Assembly: GCA_022821235.1 (NCBI GenBank)
Contig: JAJEEA010000346.1
Span: 1 to 47,338 of the forward strand
Origin: Vicinamibacteria bacterium
GTDB taxonomy: Bacteria; Acidobacteriota; Vicinamibacteria; Vicinamibacterales; UBA8438
Reading direction: 5' to 3'
DNA length: 47,338 nt
Shown: positions 1 to 7,520 of the stretch, one piece after another
Position numbering within the stretch: position 1 is the stretch's first letter
Layout: every line of letters starts with the position of its first letter
Notes under the pieces: model-generated
Seen by the model: the letters and a program-made list of their open reading frames with translations, nothing else
Databases searched by the model: none
Told to the model about the DNA's origin: nothing
Made by a program: the position numbers and the translations under genes

Positions 1-561
1 GCGGGTCCCGCCGAGGGCCGGGACCCTGCGAATCGCCGCGGTCGCCGTTCTTGCGCGCCATACTTCACGTATCGGCACATGCCCGCGGTACCTGCACACA
101 TTTTCGTGGATTTTCTCGTCACGACCCGCTAACCGAAGACAGGCCGTCAATGCACCCGTTATCTCTACCAAGGGCAGGAGGAAGTTGACGCAGGCAATCT
201 GCGAACTGGTCATATTTCGCGTTGGGCCTTCGCCCGGGGGGTCACCGCTCTTGGGGTTGCGCCACCACTTGATTTTGCGTTCTCGGAAGAACCGGACTGC
301 TCTCTCTTCGGCCCGCACCGTAGGGTACAGGTTGTCGGCCTCGCAGCGTAGCGCCAGCAGGTGTCCGTGGCGACGACCCATGTCGTCGTCGGGAGCGCGG
401 GCCTCGGAGCTGATGGTCTCGGAGGTGTTTCTGAAGTAAGCCTGTTGCTGTTGAGCGGCCCTTCGGAAAGATGGCACGGCATTCTCCTTGTAGTGCCGAG
501 TACTGGTCTTCGCGGTGACGCGCGCCCGCGGGGTTCGGCGCTGTTTCCGCCCCGCTACCAC
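1..561 (-). CDS. PGN_0703-type putative restriction endonuclease, N-terminal part (runs to left edge, possibly broken)
   Basis: The minus frame read leftward from about base 519 has the conserved start region of this family. It shows RHYKENAV (near 498), a PDDDMGRRHGHL block, ERAVRFFRERKIKWW, then GPTRNMTSSQ and CVNFLLPL (near 186). Members are predicted PD-(D/E)XK nucleases of unknown specificity. The start is uncertain: a GTG at 561 would overlap the neighbour's stop by 7 bases, and no ATG lies before the conserved block. After LPLVEITGALTACLRLAG (near base 121) the frame stays open to base 1 but no longer looks like the family. The DNA there is also more AT-rich, so the gene may be truncated. 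A separate start, MARKNG, lies at base 62 in another frame. Recognised from memory of the family. Confidence 0.5.
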   Translation of the reverse strand, partial: MVAGRKQRRTPRARVTAKTSTRHYKENAVPSFRRAAQQQQAYFRNTSETISSEARAPDDDMGRRHGHLLALRCEADNLYPTVRAEERAVRFFRERKIKWWRNPKSGDPPGEGPTRNMTSSQIACVNFLLPLVEITGALTACLRLAGRDEKIHENVCRYRGHVPIREVWRARTATAAIRRVPALGGTR

Positions 562-1943
562 TCCATGTGGGGCAGGACATCCTGCTGGAGACGGAACATC
601 TCGTCGATGGTGTGAACCGCCGCTCGGTACGAGTGGGTGGTCGGGTCGAGCAGTAGCGCCTGGAGCAGGGTCCGGCGGCTGCCGCTCTCGAACGCGTCGA
701 CCAGGAGGCGATTGATGCTGGTCTGGGTCCTCAGCAGCCCGAGGATGCCCTCGGGGAGCGGCGCCATGGTGGCGGGGTGCAGGCCGCTCGCGTCGGCGCG
801 GGCGGGAACCTCGACGACGGCGCCCTCGGGCAGGCCGGGCACGTAGCCGGCGTTCGACACGTTGACGGCGGCGAGGGCGGTGGCGACGCCGCACAGCACC
901 CCTTCGAGGAGGGGGGCCGCGAGCTCACCGGAGGGAGCGAGGTCCGCGTCCGGGTCGAGCGCGTCCGCGTCGTTGCCCGCGTTGTCTCGCAGCCGGGGGA
1001 GCGGCGCGTCGGGGAACGCGGGCACGTCGGTGGGGTGGTCCGCCAGGTTGTAGATCCAGGTCGGCGTCTTCCCCGTCTCCCAAGGCGCGCCGTCCACGGG
1101 GTCGTAGAAGAACTGGAGAAGGCTGCTGCCCAGGAACTCCTGCGCCCATCCCAGGTACTCGCCGATGTGGTTCGCGCCCGGGCTCGGATAACGATCGAAC
1201 ACGCGGAACAGGATGCGGCTCAGCGCGATCTCGTCCCAGTCGTGCAGCCAGTGGGCCTCGCGCTCGCGGTGCTTGAGCCTCGGGTAGAGGTCTTCGCCGG
1301 TCTCCCGGTCGCGCACGGACTCGAACCAAGCGAAGTGGTTGAGCCCGCTCGCACGGGCGTCGAGCCGGTCTACGGGAAGGTCGAGGAGGTGCGCCATCTG
1401 CGCCATGCCGTCGAAGACGCCGTGGCACAGCCCGACGACGCGTATCGAGGAGAGCCGGCTCTGGGCCTCGCACAGCTTGGTGAGCGGGTTCGTGTAGTTG
1501 AGGAGCCAGGCCTCGGGGCAGTGCGCTTCCATCGCCCGCGCCACGTCCAGGGCCGGCTTCATGTTGCGGAGCGCGTGGAAGAGGCCTCCCGGTCCGCCGT
1601 TCTCACCGTAGATCTGCCGCGAGCCGAACTTGCGGGGGACGTGGAAGTCCTGCGCCCAGTGGAAGTAGCGGCGGAGCTCGATCGCCATCACCACCGCGTC
1701 GGCGCCGGGGAGCGCCCGGTCGAGTTCGGTCGTGGCGGAAACCAGGACTCGCCGGCCGAGCCGATCCGCGACCGACTCGGCGTAGGCCAGGGTGCGGGGC
1801 AGCTCCGACGGATCGACGTCGACGAGGACGATGCTCAGACCGCGGTCGCAGAGCGGGTCGCTGAGCAGCAGGTCGCGGATGGAGGCGGGCCCGAACTCTC
1901 GGCTTCCCGCGCCGACGAGGACGATCTTGAGATGGTCCTTCAT
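555..1943 (-). CDS. Family 4 glycoside hydrolase (alpha-galactosidase / 6-phospho-glycosidase type)
   Basis: This is a 462-residue cytoplasmic enzyme. GH4 enzymes hydrolyse glycosides by a redox-elimination route using NAD+ and a divalent metal. The sequence shows a Rossmann start with GAGSREF (residues 11-17) and VDVD (41-44). It also has GENGGPGG (113-120), NYTNP (149-153), the LCHG metal-binding cysteine (C173) and GLNHF (200-204) with the second metal-ligand histidine. Length fits the family (430-480). There is no signal peptide. It lies 16 bases after the sodium/solute symporter gene on the same strand, so the two probably form a transporter-hydrolase unit for a sugar or glycoside. The exact substrate (melibiose, phospho-glucoside, glucuronide) cannot be read from the sequence. 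Confidence 0.9.
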   Translation of the reverse strand: MKDHLKIVLVGAGSREFGPASIRDLLLSDPLCDRGLSIVLVDVDPSELPRTLAYAESVADRLGRRVLVSATTELDRALPGADAVVMAIELRRYFHWAQDFHVPRKFGSRQIYGENGGPGGLFHALRNMKPALDVARAMEAHCPEAWLLNYTNPLTKLCEAQSRLSSIRVVGLCHGVFDGMAQMAHLLDLPVDRLDARASGLNHFAWFESVRDRETGEDLYPRLKHREREAHWLHDWDEIALSRILFRVFDRYPSPGANHIGEYLGWAQEFLGSSLLQFFYDPVDGAPWETGKTPTWIYNLADHPTDVPAFPDAPLPRLRDNAGNDADALDPDADLAPSGELAAPLLEGVLCGVATALAAVNVSNAGYVPGLPEGAVVEVPARADASGLHPATMAPLPEGILGLLRTQTSINRLLVDAFESGSRRTLLQALLLDPTTHSYRAAVHTIDEMFRLQQDVLPHMEW

Positions 1944-1959
1944 GGTGCCGTCCTCCGGT

Positions 1960-3762
1960 TCATGAAGCCGGTCGTCCCGGCGCCGGGGGCGTGTCGGCGT
2001 GCGCGATCCGCACGGTCATCGCCCCCGCGCCCGCGGACACCGCGAGTAGCAGCGCGCCCACGCCGGCCCGGCCGGTGAGCACGTACCCCACCCCGAGGAG
2101 GCTCGCATAGACGAACAGCGCGCCGAGCAGGAAGCCCGGCCACAGGCGGCTCGCCGGCGGGTCGGCCGAGGTCACCCCCGTACGCTCGGCCGCGCGGCCC
2201 CACCAGCCGCCCGGGTGTACTCGCCGGTAGAAGCGGTCGAGCACGTCGTCCGCCTCGGGGCGGGTGGCGAGCACGACGGTCAGCCACAGCGCGGTGCACG
2301 CGAGCAGGATGACCACCGCGCGGACGAGGTCCATCTCCGGCGCGTAGAAGGCGTCGGCGGCGCGCATCACCGGGGCGGGCACGACCGGCTCGATGGCGGC
2401 CAGCAGGACCCTCCCGTTGGCCAGGAGCACCGAGCCGGCCATGGCCGCGATCTCCGCCCACGCGTTGACCCGCCACCAGTACCAGCGGAGCAGCCAGACG
2501 AGCGCCACCCCCGCCGTGAGCTCGATGATGTAGATCCAGCCCCGCTGGATCGAGTCCATCTGCCAGGCGACGCCCCCCGCGACCACCGCCAGCAGCACCA
2601 CCGCGACCCGGGAGGCCGCGACGTAGTGCCGCTCCGAGCGGTCCCTTCTCAGGAAGCGGCGATAGACGTCGTTCACCATGTACGACGCTCCCCAGCAGAG
2701 GTGCGTGTCCATGGTGCTCATGAACGCGGCGAGGAACGTGGCGACCATCAGCCCCCGGAGCCCGGCCGGCATGAGCTCGCGGATCATCATCGGGTAGGCG
2801 AGCTCGGGGTCGGCGGCCAGCGCCGGGTCCATGGCCGAGGGGGGGAAGACGAGGAGCGAGCCCAGCCCCACCACGATCCACGGCCAGGTGAGGAGTACCG
2901 TTCCCGCGAAGGCGAACCAGAGCGACGCCTTCACGGCCTGCCGTTCGTCGCGGGTCGCGAACAGGCGCTGCGCCACGTAGCCGTCGCCCTGCCCGCTCCT
3001 CAGCCACAGGACCAGAATCAGGCAGAGGAAGGAGACGATCTCGAGCGAGGAGGCGTTGGCGGCGCTCGGCACGAGATCGAGGGCGCCCGGCGGCGCCGCG
3101 GGGGCCTCCCGGACGGCGTCGGCCATGGCCGAGGGTCCCCCGAAGCGGACGAGCACGATGCCCGCGAGCGTCGTCGCGCCCAGCATGCCGGTCACGAACT
3201 GGAGGAGGTCGGTCACCACCACGCCCCAGAGCCCCGAGGCCACGGTGTAGGCCAGCGCCAGCCCGACGCAGACGGCGAGCGTGAGCGCCGGGTCCCAGCC
3301 CAGCAGGACCTGGCTGAACTTCACCATCGCCAGCATGACCCAGCCCATGACGACCGCGTTCTTCAGCAGCCCCTGGTACACGGCGGAGAAGCAGCGCAGC
3401 GCCCGCGCGGGCGCGCCCCCGTAGCGGATCTCGATGACCTCGGCGTCGGTGAGCACGCCCGCCCGCCGCCACAGGCGCGCGTAGAAGAAGGTGAGCATGA
3501 GGATGCCCGCCGCCTCGTACCACCACAGCCAGTTGCCGTACACGCCCTGCCTGCGCACGAGCGCGGCGGTGGCGAGGGGGGCGTCGGTGGCGAACCAGGT
3601 GGCCGCGATGGACGTGCCGGCCAGCCACCAGGGCAGCAAGCGGCCGGCCACGAAGTAGTCCTCCATGCTGGCGCCGGCGCGCCGGGCGAAATAGAACCCT
3701 ATCGCGAGAGCGACGGCTCCGTAGACGCCGACCACGATCCAGTCGAGCGGCGTCAGCGCCAT
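1960..3762 (-). CDS. Sodium:solute symporter family (SSS) transporter
   Basis: The product is a 600-residue polytopic inner-membrane protein with about 13-14 hydrophobic helices, starting MALTPLDWIVVGVYGAVALA. The SSS family imports sugars, amino acids or organic acids together with Na+. Family-like features include the first-helix pattern ending in FARR and the motif MEDYFVAGR near residue 33. A conserved helix LPWWLAGTSIAATWFATDAP follows; its small and polar residues resemble the sodium-site helix of the family. The C-terminal quarter has extra helices, typical of long SGLT-like members. The gene shares its strand with the GH4 gene 16 bases downstream, suggesting import of the sugar that the glycosidase cleaves. 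The alternative frame that covers most of this gene is an arginine-rich shadow. Confidence 0.88.
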   Translation of the reverse strand: MALTPLDWIVVGVYGAVALAIGFYFARRAGASMEDYFVAGRLLPWWLAGTSIAATWFATDAPLATAALVRRQGVYGNWLWWYEAAGILMLTFFYARLWRRAGVLTDAEVIEIRYGGAPARALRCFSAVYQGLLKNAVVMGWVMLAMVKFSQVLLGWDPALTLAVCVGLALAYTVASGLWGVVVTDLLQFVTGMLGATTLAGIVLVRFGGPSAMADAVREAPAAPPGALDLVPSAANASSLEIVSFLCLILVLWLRSGQGDGYVAQRLFATRDERQAVKASLWFAFAGTVLLTWPWIVVGLGSLLVFPPSAMDPALAADPELAYPMMIRELMPAGLRGLMVATFLAAFMSTMDTHLCWGASYMVNDVYRRFLRRDRSERHYVAASRVAVVLLAVVAGGVAWQMDSIQRGWIYIIELTAGVALVWLLRWYWWRVNAWAEIAAMAGSVLLANGRVLLAAIEPVVPAPVMRAADAFYAPEMDLVRAVVILLACTALWLTVVLATRPEADDVLDRFYRRVHPGGWWGRAAERTGVTSADPPASRLWPGFLLGALFVYASLLGVGYVLTGRAGVGALLLAVSAGAGAMTVRIAHADTPPAPGRPAS

Positions 3763-3786
3763 GTGCTCGCCCGGCTCCTCTGGACG

Positions 3787-3909
3787 CGGGACAGTCCGTG
3801 CCGCGCGGGGGCCTCGTCGGCGAACGTCATCACGTCGCGCGGCCTTCCACGTGGTTGCCGGGACAGCCCGTGTCGCACCGCCGCCTCGTCGGCAAGCTCG
3901 GTCATCGAC
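3787..3909. repeat. Two imperfect direct repeats of about 50 bp, 72 bp apart
   Basis: Bases 3787-3835 and 3859-3909 match closely. Both start CGGGACAG, share GCCTCGTCGGC and end in a GTCATC block. They fill most of the 270-base gap between the symporter and PIG-L genes. Read on the minus strand both copies stay open and give related peptides (MTELADEAAVRHGLSR and MTFADEAPARHGLSR) within a 52-codon frame (3911 to 3753). That frame would overlap the symporter start by 10 bases. A duplicated regulatory segment or a tiny repeated peptide are both possible. Confidence 0.6.
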
Positions 3910-4032
3910 ATTCCCTCAAGACGAGCAACGGTTCGGCTCGACGATGCAACCGCCCGGCCGTGAACATGTGCAGACGACGGGAGACATGCGCTGTCGAGAA
4001 CCGCTACCACCGGGGACGGCGCCGGAAGAGAA

Positions 4033-7000
4033 TCAGCGATCGACCGCAGATCGAGAAAGAACGTTCGACAGAATGCGGTACGCACCGGGAACGCCGTAGG
4101 GGAGCTGCCGGTGGAGAGCAAGGGCCAGATACATGAAGCGGCCATCACCCACCGTGGCGGTGAGCCACACACCCTCCTGGGGGGCCTGACCCCGGTCGTG
4201 GGTCTCCACCAGGGGCGTGTAGGCCGGGTCCCAGTCGGTGAAGAACTTGGATCCCCGCTGCTCGATCCAGCCGTTGAAATCGGCTTCCGTGATGCGGTTC
4301 GGCGCGGTCAGCAAAGGGTGATCGGGAACGAGGAGGCGTACGGGCGCGTCTTCCTCGGACACTTCCTCCGCGCTCCTCGGCAGAGAGGCCGGGTACGGCG
4401 CCATCGCGGACGGCACGTACTCCTGCGTCTGGTAGAGCACGATCAGGTTGCCGCCCTGCCGCGCGTATTCCAGGAGGCCCTGGTTGTGCTCGAGCAGGTC
4501 CGGCCGGACGGCATAGGCGCGGGTGCCCACCACGATCGCGTCGAACCGGTCTTCGCCGCCGACGCCGACGCCCGCGCGCGGCAGGGTTCGTTGGGCGGCC
4601 ATCCTCGCTGCGCGGGCGTCTCGCGCCAGGGGAGCTTCCAAGGCGACCCCAAGGTCGCCCGGCGACGATTGGCGGGCCAGCGCGGCGAGGGCGGCCTCGT
4701 CCAGCAGCTCGACGGTGGCGCCGAGCGCCTCAATCCCGGCGGGAACCTCGTCGCCGACCCCCATGACGTAGCCGATGCGGGCCCCGTCGAGGCGGGCGAC
4801 GGGCACGGACCGCACGGCGGCGTGAGCCGGCCGCCAGAGCCGCGCGAGCCGCAGGTCGCGATGCTCGATCGTCCGGTACCCGGTGCGATAGGCCATGCCG
4901 GCGGCGCGGGCCACGGCCCGAAGCCGGGCGGCGCCCCGCCACCCCGCCGGCGGCGTTACCGTAAAGGACGCTTCCGCCGTCTCCCCGCGGCTCCGGAACT
5001 CGTGGAGCACGGTCTCGGGGGTCGCGGTCCAGCCGTCGGGCAGCTCGAGGCGGATCGTCGCGGCGAGAGGGCCGACGTTCGCGCTGGCGCGCACCCGCAC
5101 CTGCGCCGGCGGGAAAGCGACGGGCTCGCCCGCGCCCGCGGTCTCCGGGTCGCGGTCTTCCGCGGGCTCCCGAACGACCGTGGTCGAGGCTTCACGAGAA
5201 GGGGTGGAGGCGGCACCCGGGGCGCTGCCTTCCGCCGGCTCCGGAACCACCGGGACGATGCGGACCCCGGGCTCGACCGAGACCGACAGCACCGGCAGCA
5301 CCGCCACCTCGCGCGTCACCGAACCGTACGGCAGGCGTGGGACCTGGGCGGTGACCGGGACGGTGCGCTCGAAGACGTGCCCGGCCACGGACAGCTCGAC
5401 CGCCGCCGAGAGAGCCGGCCGCCGCCACGAGAGGTGGAGGTCGGTCGAATCGGAGATCCGGTAGTGGTTCTCCGCCAGACCGTCGCGCCTGAAGTACGGC
5501 GCGGCGGCCGGGTCGCCCTGCCCGTCTCGCGTTCGCGGGATTCGTATCTGCAGTGTCGCGACGGCGCCCCGAGGGCCGCCCGGCGCATCCGCGGTCCGGG
5601 TCGGGAGTCCGCGCCGTGGAACGCCGCGGGCTCCGGCAGGACTCGTTGGGCGCCGAGAGGAGCCGTCAGGCCACGATTGACGGGCCAGAACATCGCCACC
5701 GCGGCTCGTCACCCGTACCGCCCCCACGGTGACGTCCCCGTTTCCCGGCGTCTCGACCGCGACCCGCAGGGTCGCGGACTCCCCCGGCACGAGCACCGCG
5801 CCGCGCGCGGGCCCCTCCAGCGCCGCGACGACCCGCACCCCGCTCGCGGCCACGATGGCGTCTTCGATCTGGCGTTCCTTCAGCAGGAGGTGGAAACGGG
5901 TCTCGGGCGCTTCGGCCGAGGCCGCGATCGCCGAGCGCAGCAGTCCGAGGCCTTGGACCAGGCCCGGAACCGAACGCTCGGGTGCGCGGAAGTCGAACGC
6001 CTCGACGACGACGGCGATCGAGCGTTGCAGCTCGTCGAGCAGCGGGCCCGCCTCGGGCGCGGCTTCGCCCAGGAGCGCGGGCAGCCCGCCCAGGCTCGTA
6101 TCCAGATCGGCGAAGAACGAGGCCTCGACCTCTCCCGCGCCGGCGTCCTCTCCCGCGGCGGCGTCGTCTCCCGCGGCGGCGTCCTCTCCCTCTCCCGCCC
6201 CGGTGCCCTCTCCCGCGCTGGCGTCACCAGGCGGTATCGCCTCTGGCTCGTTGGGCTCGTCCTCTCCCGGGCCGGCGTTCTCTCCCGCGTCGTCCTCTCC
6301 CGCGCCGGCGTCCTCTCCCGCGCCGGGGTCGACCCCATCCATCCCGTCGAGTCGCTCGTAGAGGTAGCGCCCGCCCCCCGTGCGCACGCGCCCCGCGGTC
6401 TGGGAACGCTGCAGGCCGAGCCCCCGGCTCGCCCAACGCTGCCAGGTGTCGCCCAGCCACGGGCTCGACCCGGTGGCGTCCACCTCCACGTGGAACCGCT
6501 CGCCGGCCCGCACCCCGCCCCTGAACGTGCGCAGGACCCGCCACGGCCGCAGCCCTTCCTCGGTGATCTGGCGCGGAAAGCGGGCGGGGTCGGCCGCGGC
6601 CGCCACCGCCTCCGGCGTCAGCAGGCCCGCGGCGTGGTGATGGCCGTGTCCGTCCCGTTCCGAACCGTGGAACCGGCCGGCGACCACGAACGGGCGGTTG
6701 AGGCGGATGACCCGCACCATGTCCTCGAGGACGGCCTCGCGGTCCCAGCTTCGGAAGGCCTCGTCCACCGACTTGGAGTAGCCGTAGTCGACCGCCGTCG
6801 TGAAGTAGAGGTCGTCGAGGCCGTAGTAGCGTCCGGAGAGGACCAGTTCGCGGGTCCTGATCAGGCCGAGGCCGTCGAAGAGCTCCGGGCCGATGGCGTT
6901 CGCGCCGCCCTCTCCGCGGTTCAGGCTTAGGAGGGCGGTGCGCACCCCCCGGCCCCGGCTGGCCAGCGTGAGCATGCCGGCGTGCTCGTCGTCGGGGTGG

Positions 7001-7263
7001 GCGGTGACGTGGAGGAGACTGGCCGTCGTGGCCAGCTTGCGGATGCGGTGCCAGGCGCCCATCGCCCCGCCGTCCACGTCCAGACGTTCTTCCCCGACGG
7101 GCGCGGGGAAGGCGAGGACGCGGTCGAGCGGCGCCGCGGCAGGGGACGGCTGCCCCGCGAGAGCTGGACCCGCGAGCGCGCCCGCGGCCACCGCGGGGAG
7201 GACGATGAGTCCGAGCGAACGCAGGGTCCTGCCGCAGGCTGCCAGCTTCTTTCGAGCGATCAT
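4033..7263 (-). CDS. Secreted PIG-L (LmbE-like) deacetylase family protein, very large
   Basis: The product has 1076 residues from the ATG at 7263, which is followed by a clear signal peptide (MIARKK, hydrophobic stretch, ALAG near residue 37). The frame stays open further upstream, but that part has no signal and is poor coding sequence. The N-terminal PIG-L domain carries the zinc motif AHPDDEHAG (88-96) and a later HGHHHAAG. The family removes acetyl groups from N-acetylated sugars. An acidic, low-complexity stretch of Gly-Ala-Glu-Asp repeats follows (about 311-381). Next comes a long beta-rich middle part, then a C-terminal part resembling a class I glutamine-amidotransferase fold used for ligand binding. 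Residues about 525-551 are encoded by a copy of a dispersed DNA repeat. Acidobacterial homologues of similar architecture are common; the substrate is unknown. Confidence 0.85.
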   Translation of the reverse strand: MIARKKLAACGRTLRSLGLIVLPAVAAGALAGPALAGQPSPAAAPLDRVLAFPAPVGEERLDVDGGAMGAWHRIRKLATTASLLHVTAHPDDEHAGMLTLASRGRGVRTALLSLNRGEGGANAIGPELFDGLGLIRTRELVLSGRYYGLDDLYFTTAVDYGYSKSVDEAFRSWDREAVLEDMVRVIRLNRPFVVAGRFHGSERDGHGHHHAAGLLTPEAVAAAADPARFPRQITEEGLRPWRVLRTFRGGVRAGERFHVEVDATGSSPWLGDTWQRWASRGLGLQRSQTAGRVRTGGGRYLYERLDGMDGVDPGAGEDAGAGEDDAGENAGPGEDEPNEPEAIPPGDASAGEGTGAGEGEDAAAGDDAAAGEDAGAGEVEASFFADLDTSLGGLPALLGEAAPEAGPLLDELQRSIAVVVEAFDFRAPERSVPGLVQGLGLLRSAIAASAEAPETRFHLLLKERQIEDAIVAASGVRVVAALEGPARGAVLVPGESATLRVAVETPGNGDVTVGAVRVTSRGGDVLARQSWPDGSSRRPTSPAGARGVPRRGLPTRTADAPGGPRGAVATLQIRIPRTRDGQGDPAAAPYFRRDGLAENHYRISDSTDLHLSWRRPALSAAVELSVAGHVFERTVPVTAQVPRLPYGSVTREVAVLPVLSVSVEPGVRIVPVVPEPAEGSAPGAASTPSREASTTVVREPAEDRDPETAGAGEPVAFPPAQVRVRASANVGPLAATIRLELPDGWTATPETVLHEFRSRGETAEASFTVTPPAGWRGAARLRAVARAAGMAYRTGYRTIEHRDLRLARLWRPAHAAVRSVPVARLDGARIGYVMGVGDEVPAGIEALGATVELLDEAALAALARQSSPGDLGVALEAPLARDARAARMAAQRTLPRAGVGVGGEDRFDAIVVGTRAYAVRPDLLEHNQGLLEYARQGGNLIVLYQTQEYVPSAMAPYPASLPRSAEEVSEEDAPVRLLVPDHPLLTAPNRITEADFNGWIEQRGSKFFTDWDPAYTPLVETHDRGQAPQEGVWLTATVGDGRFMYLALALHRQLPYGVPGAYRILSNVLSRSAVDR
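5609..5687 (+). repeat. Copy C of dispersed palindromic element, inside the PIG-L coding frame
   Basis: It begins CGCGCCGTGGAACG and ends CCACGATTGACGGGCCA. It aligns over its full length with copies at 18408-18484 and 43851-43926. With the flanking bases the left arm (GGAGTCCGCGCCG) pairs with the right arm (CGCCGCGGGCTCC) around a TGGAA loop. Unlike the other copies it lies in a gene. The minus-strand protein remains open across it, adding a Ser/Arg/Pro-rich segment (WPDGSSRRPTSPAGARG). Confidence 0.75.
6119..6330. repeat. Short tandem repeats coding the acidic linker of the PIG-L protein
   Basis: Units of about 18 bases based on CTCTCCCGCGCCGGCGTC recur many times with small changes and encode GAGED/AAGED-like peptides on the minus strand. 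All variants seen are multiples of three, so the frame is kept. Slippage could lengthen or shorten this linker between strains. Confidence 0.75.
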
Positions 7264-7520
7264 GGGTTGAAGCCCTCGCGCGGGCAACATTCTATCTGCG
7301 CCACGACCCGGAGGAGAACCTGGGCCGCGCACACGCCGAGGAGGCCCCGCTCGAGCGCCTCCCGGGTCACCCGACCGCCGGGTCGATAAACCTGCGACCG
7401 CGCCCGAGTCAGGCATCCTGGGCGTGGATTCCTCGACTTGCCCGGGTTTTTCATGGGAATCTCACCAGTTGCTCACTTCTCGGTGAGGACTTCGCGGTTT
7501 GAATCACAGAGACTGCCCCC
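7264..7520. other. Divergent intergenic region, PIG-L / serine-hydrolase-like genes
   Basis: About 257 bases separate two outward-facing genes, so promoters for both should lie here; no convincing -35/-10 pair could be picked. A 64-codon minus frame (7454-7260) ends in an ATGA overlap with the PIG-L start and could be a leader peptide, but its Arg-rich composition argues against this. Confidence 0.4.

Noticed and set aside
4111-6930. 939-codon plus frame
   Set aside because: Antisense of the PIG-L gene; the opposite strand has signal peptide and zinc motif.
7260-7454. 64-codon minus frame ending in ATGA overlap with the PIG-L start
   Set aside because: Placement fits a leader peptide, but no ribosome-binding site or conserved pattern was seen, and its N-terminal part is Arg/Pro-rich.
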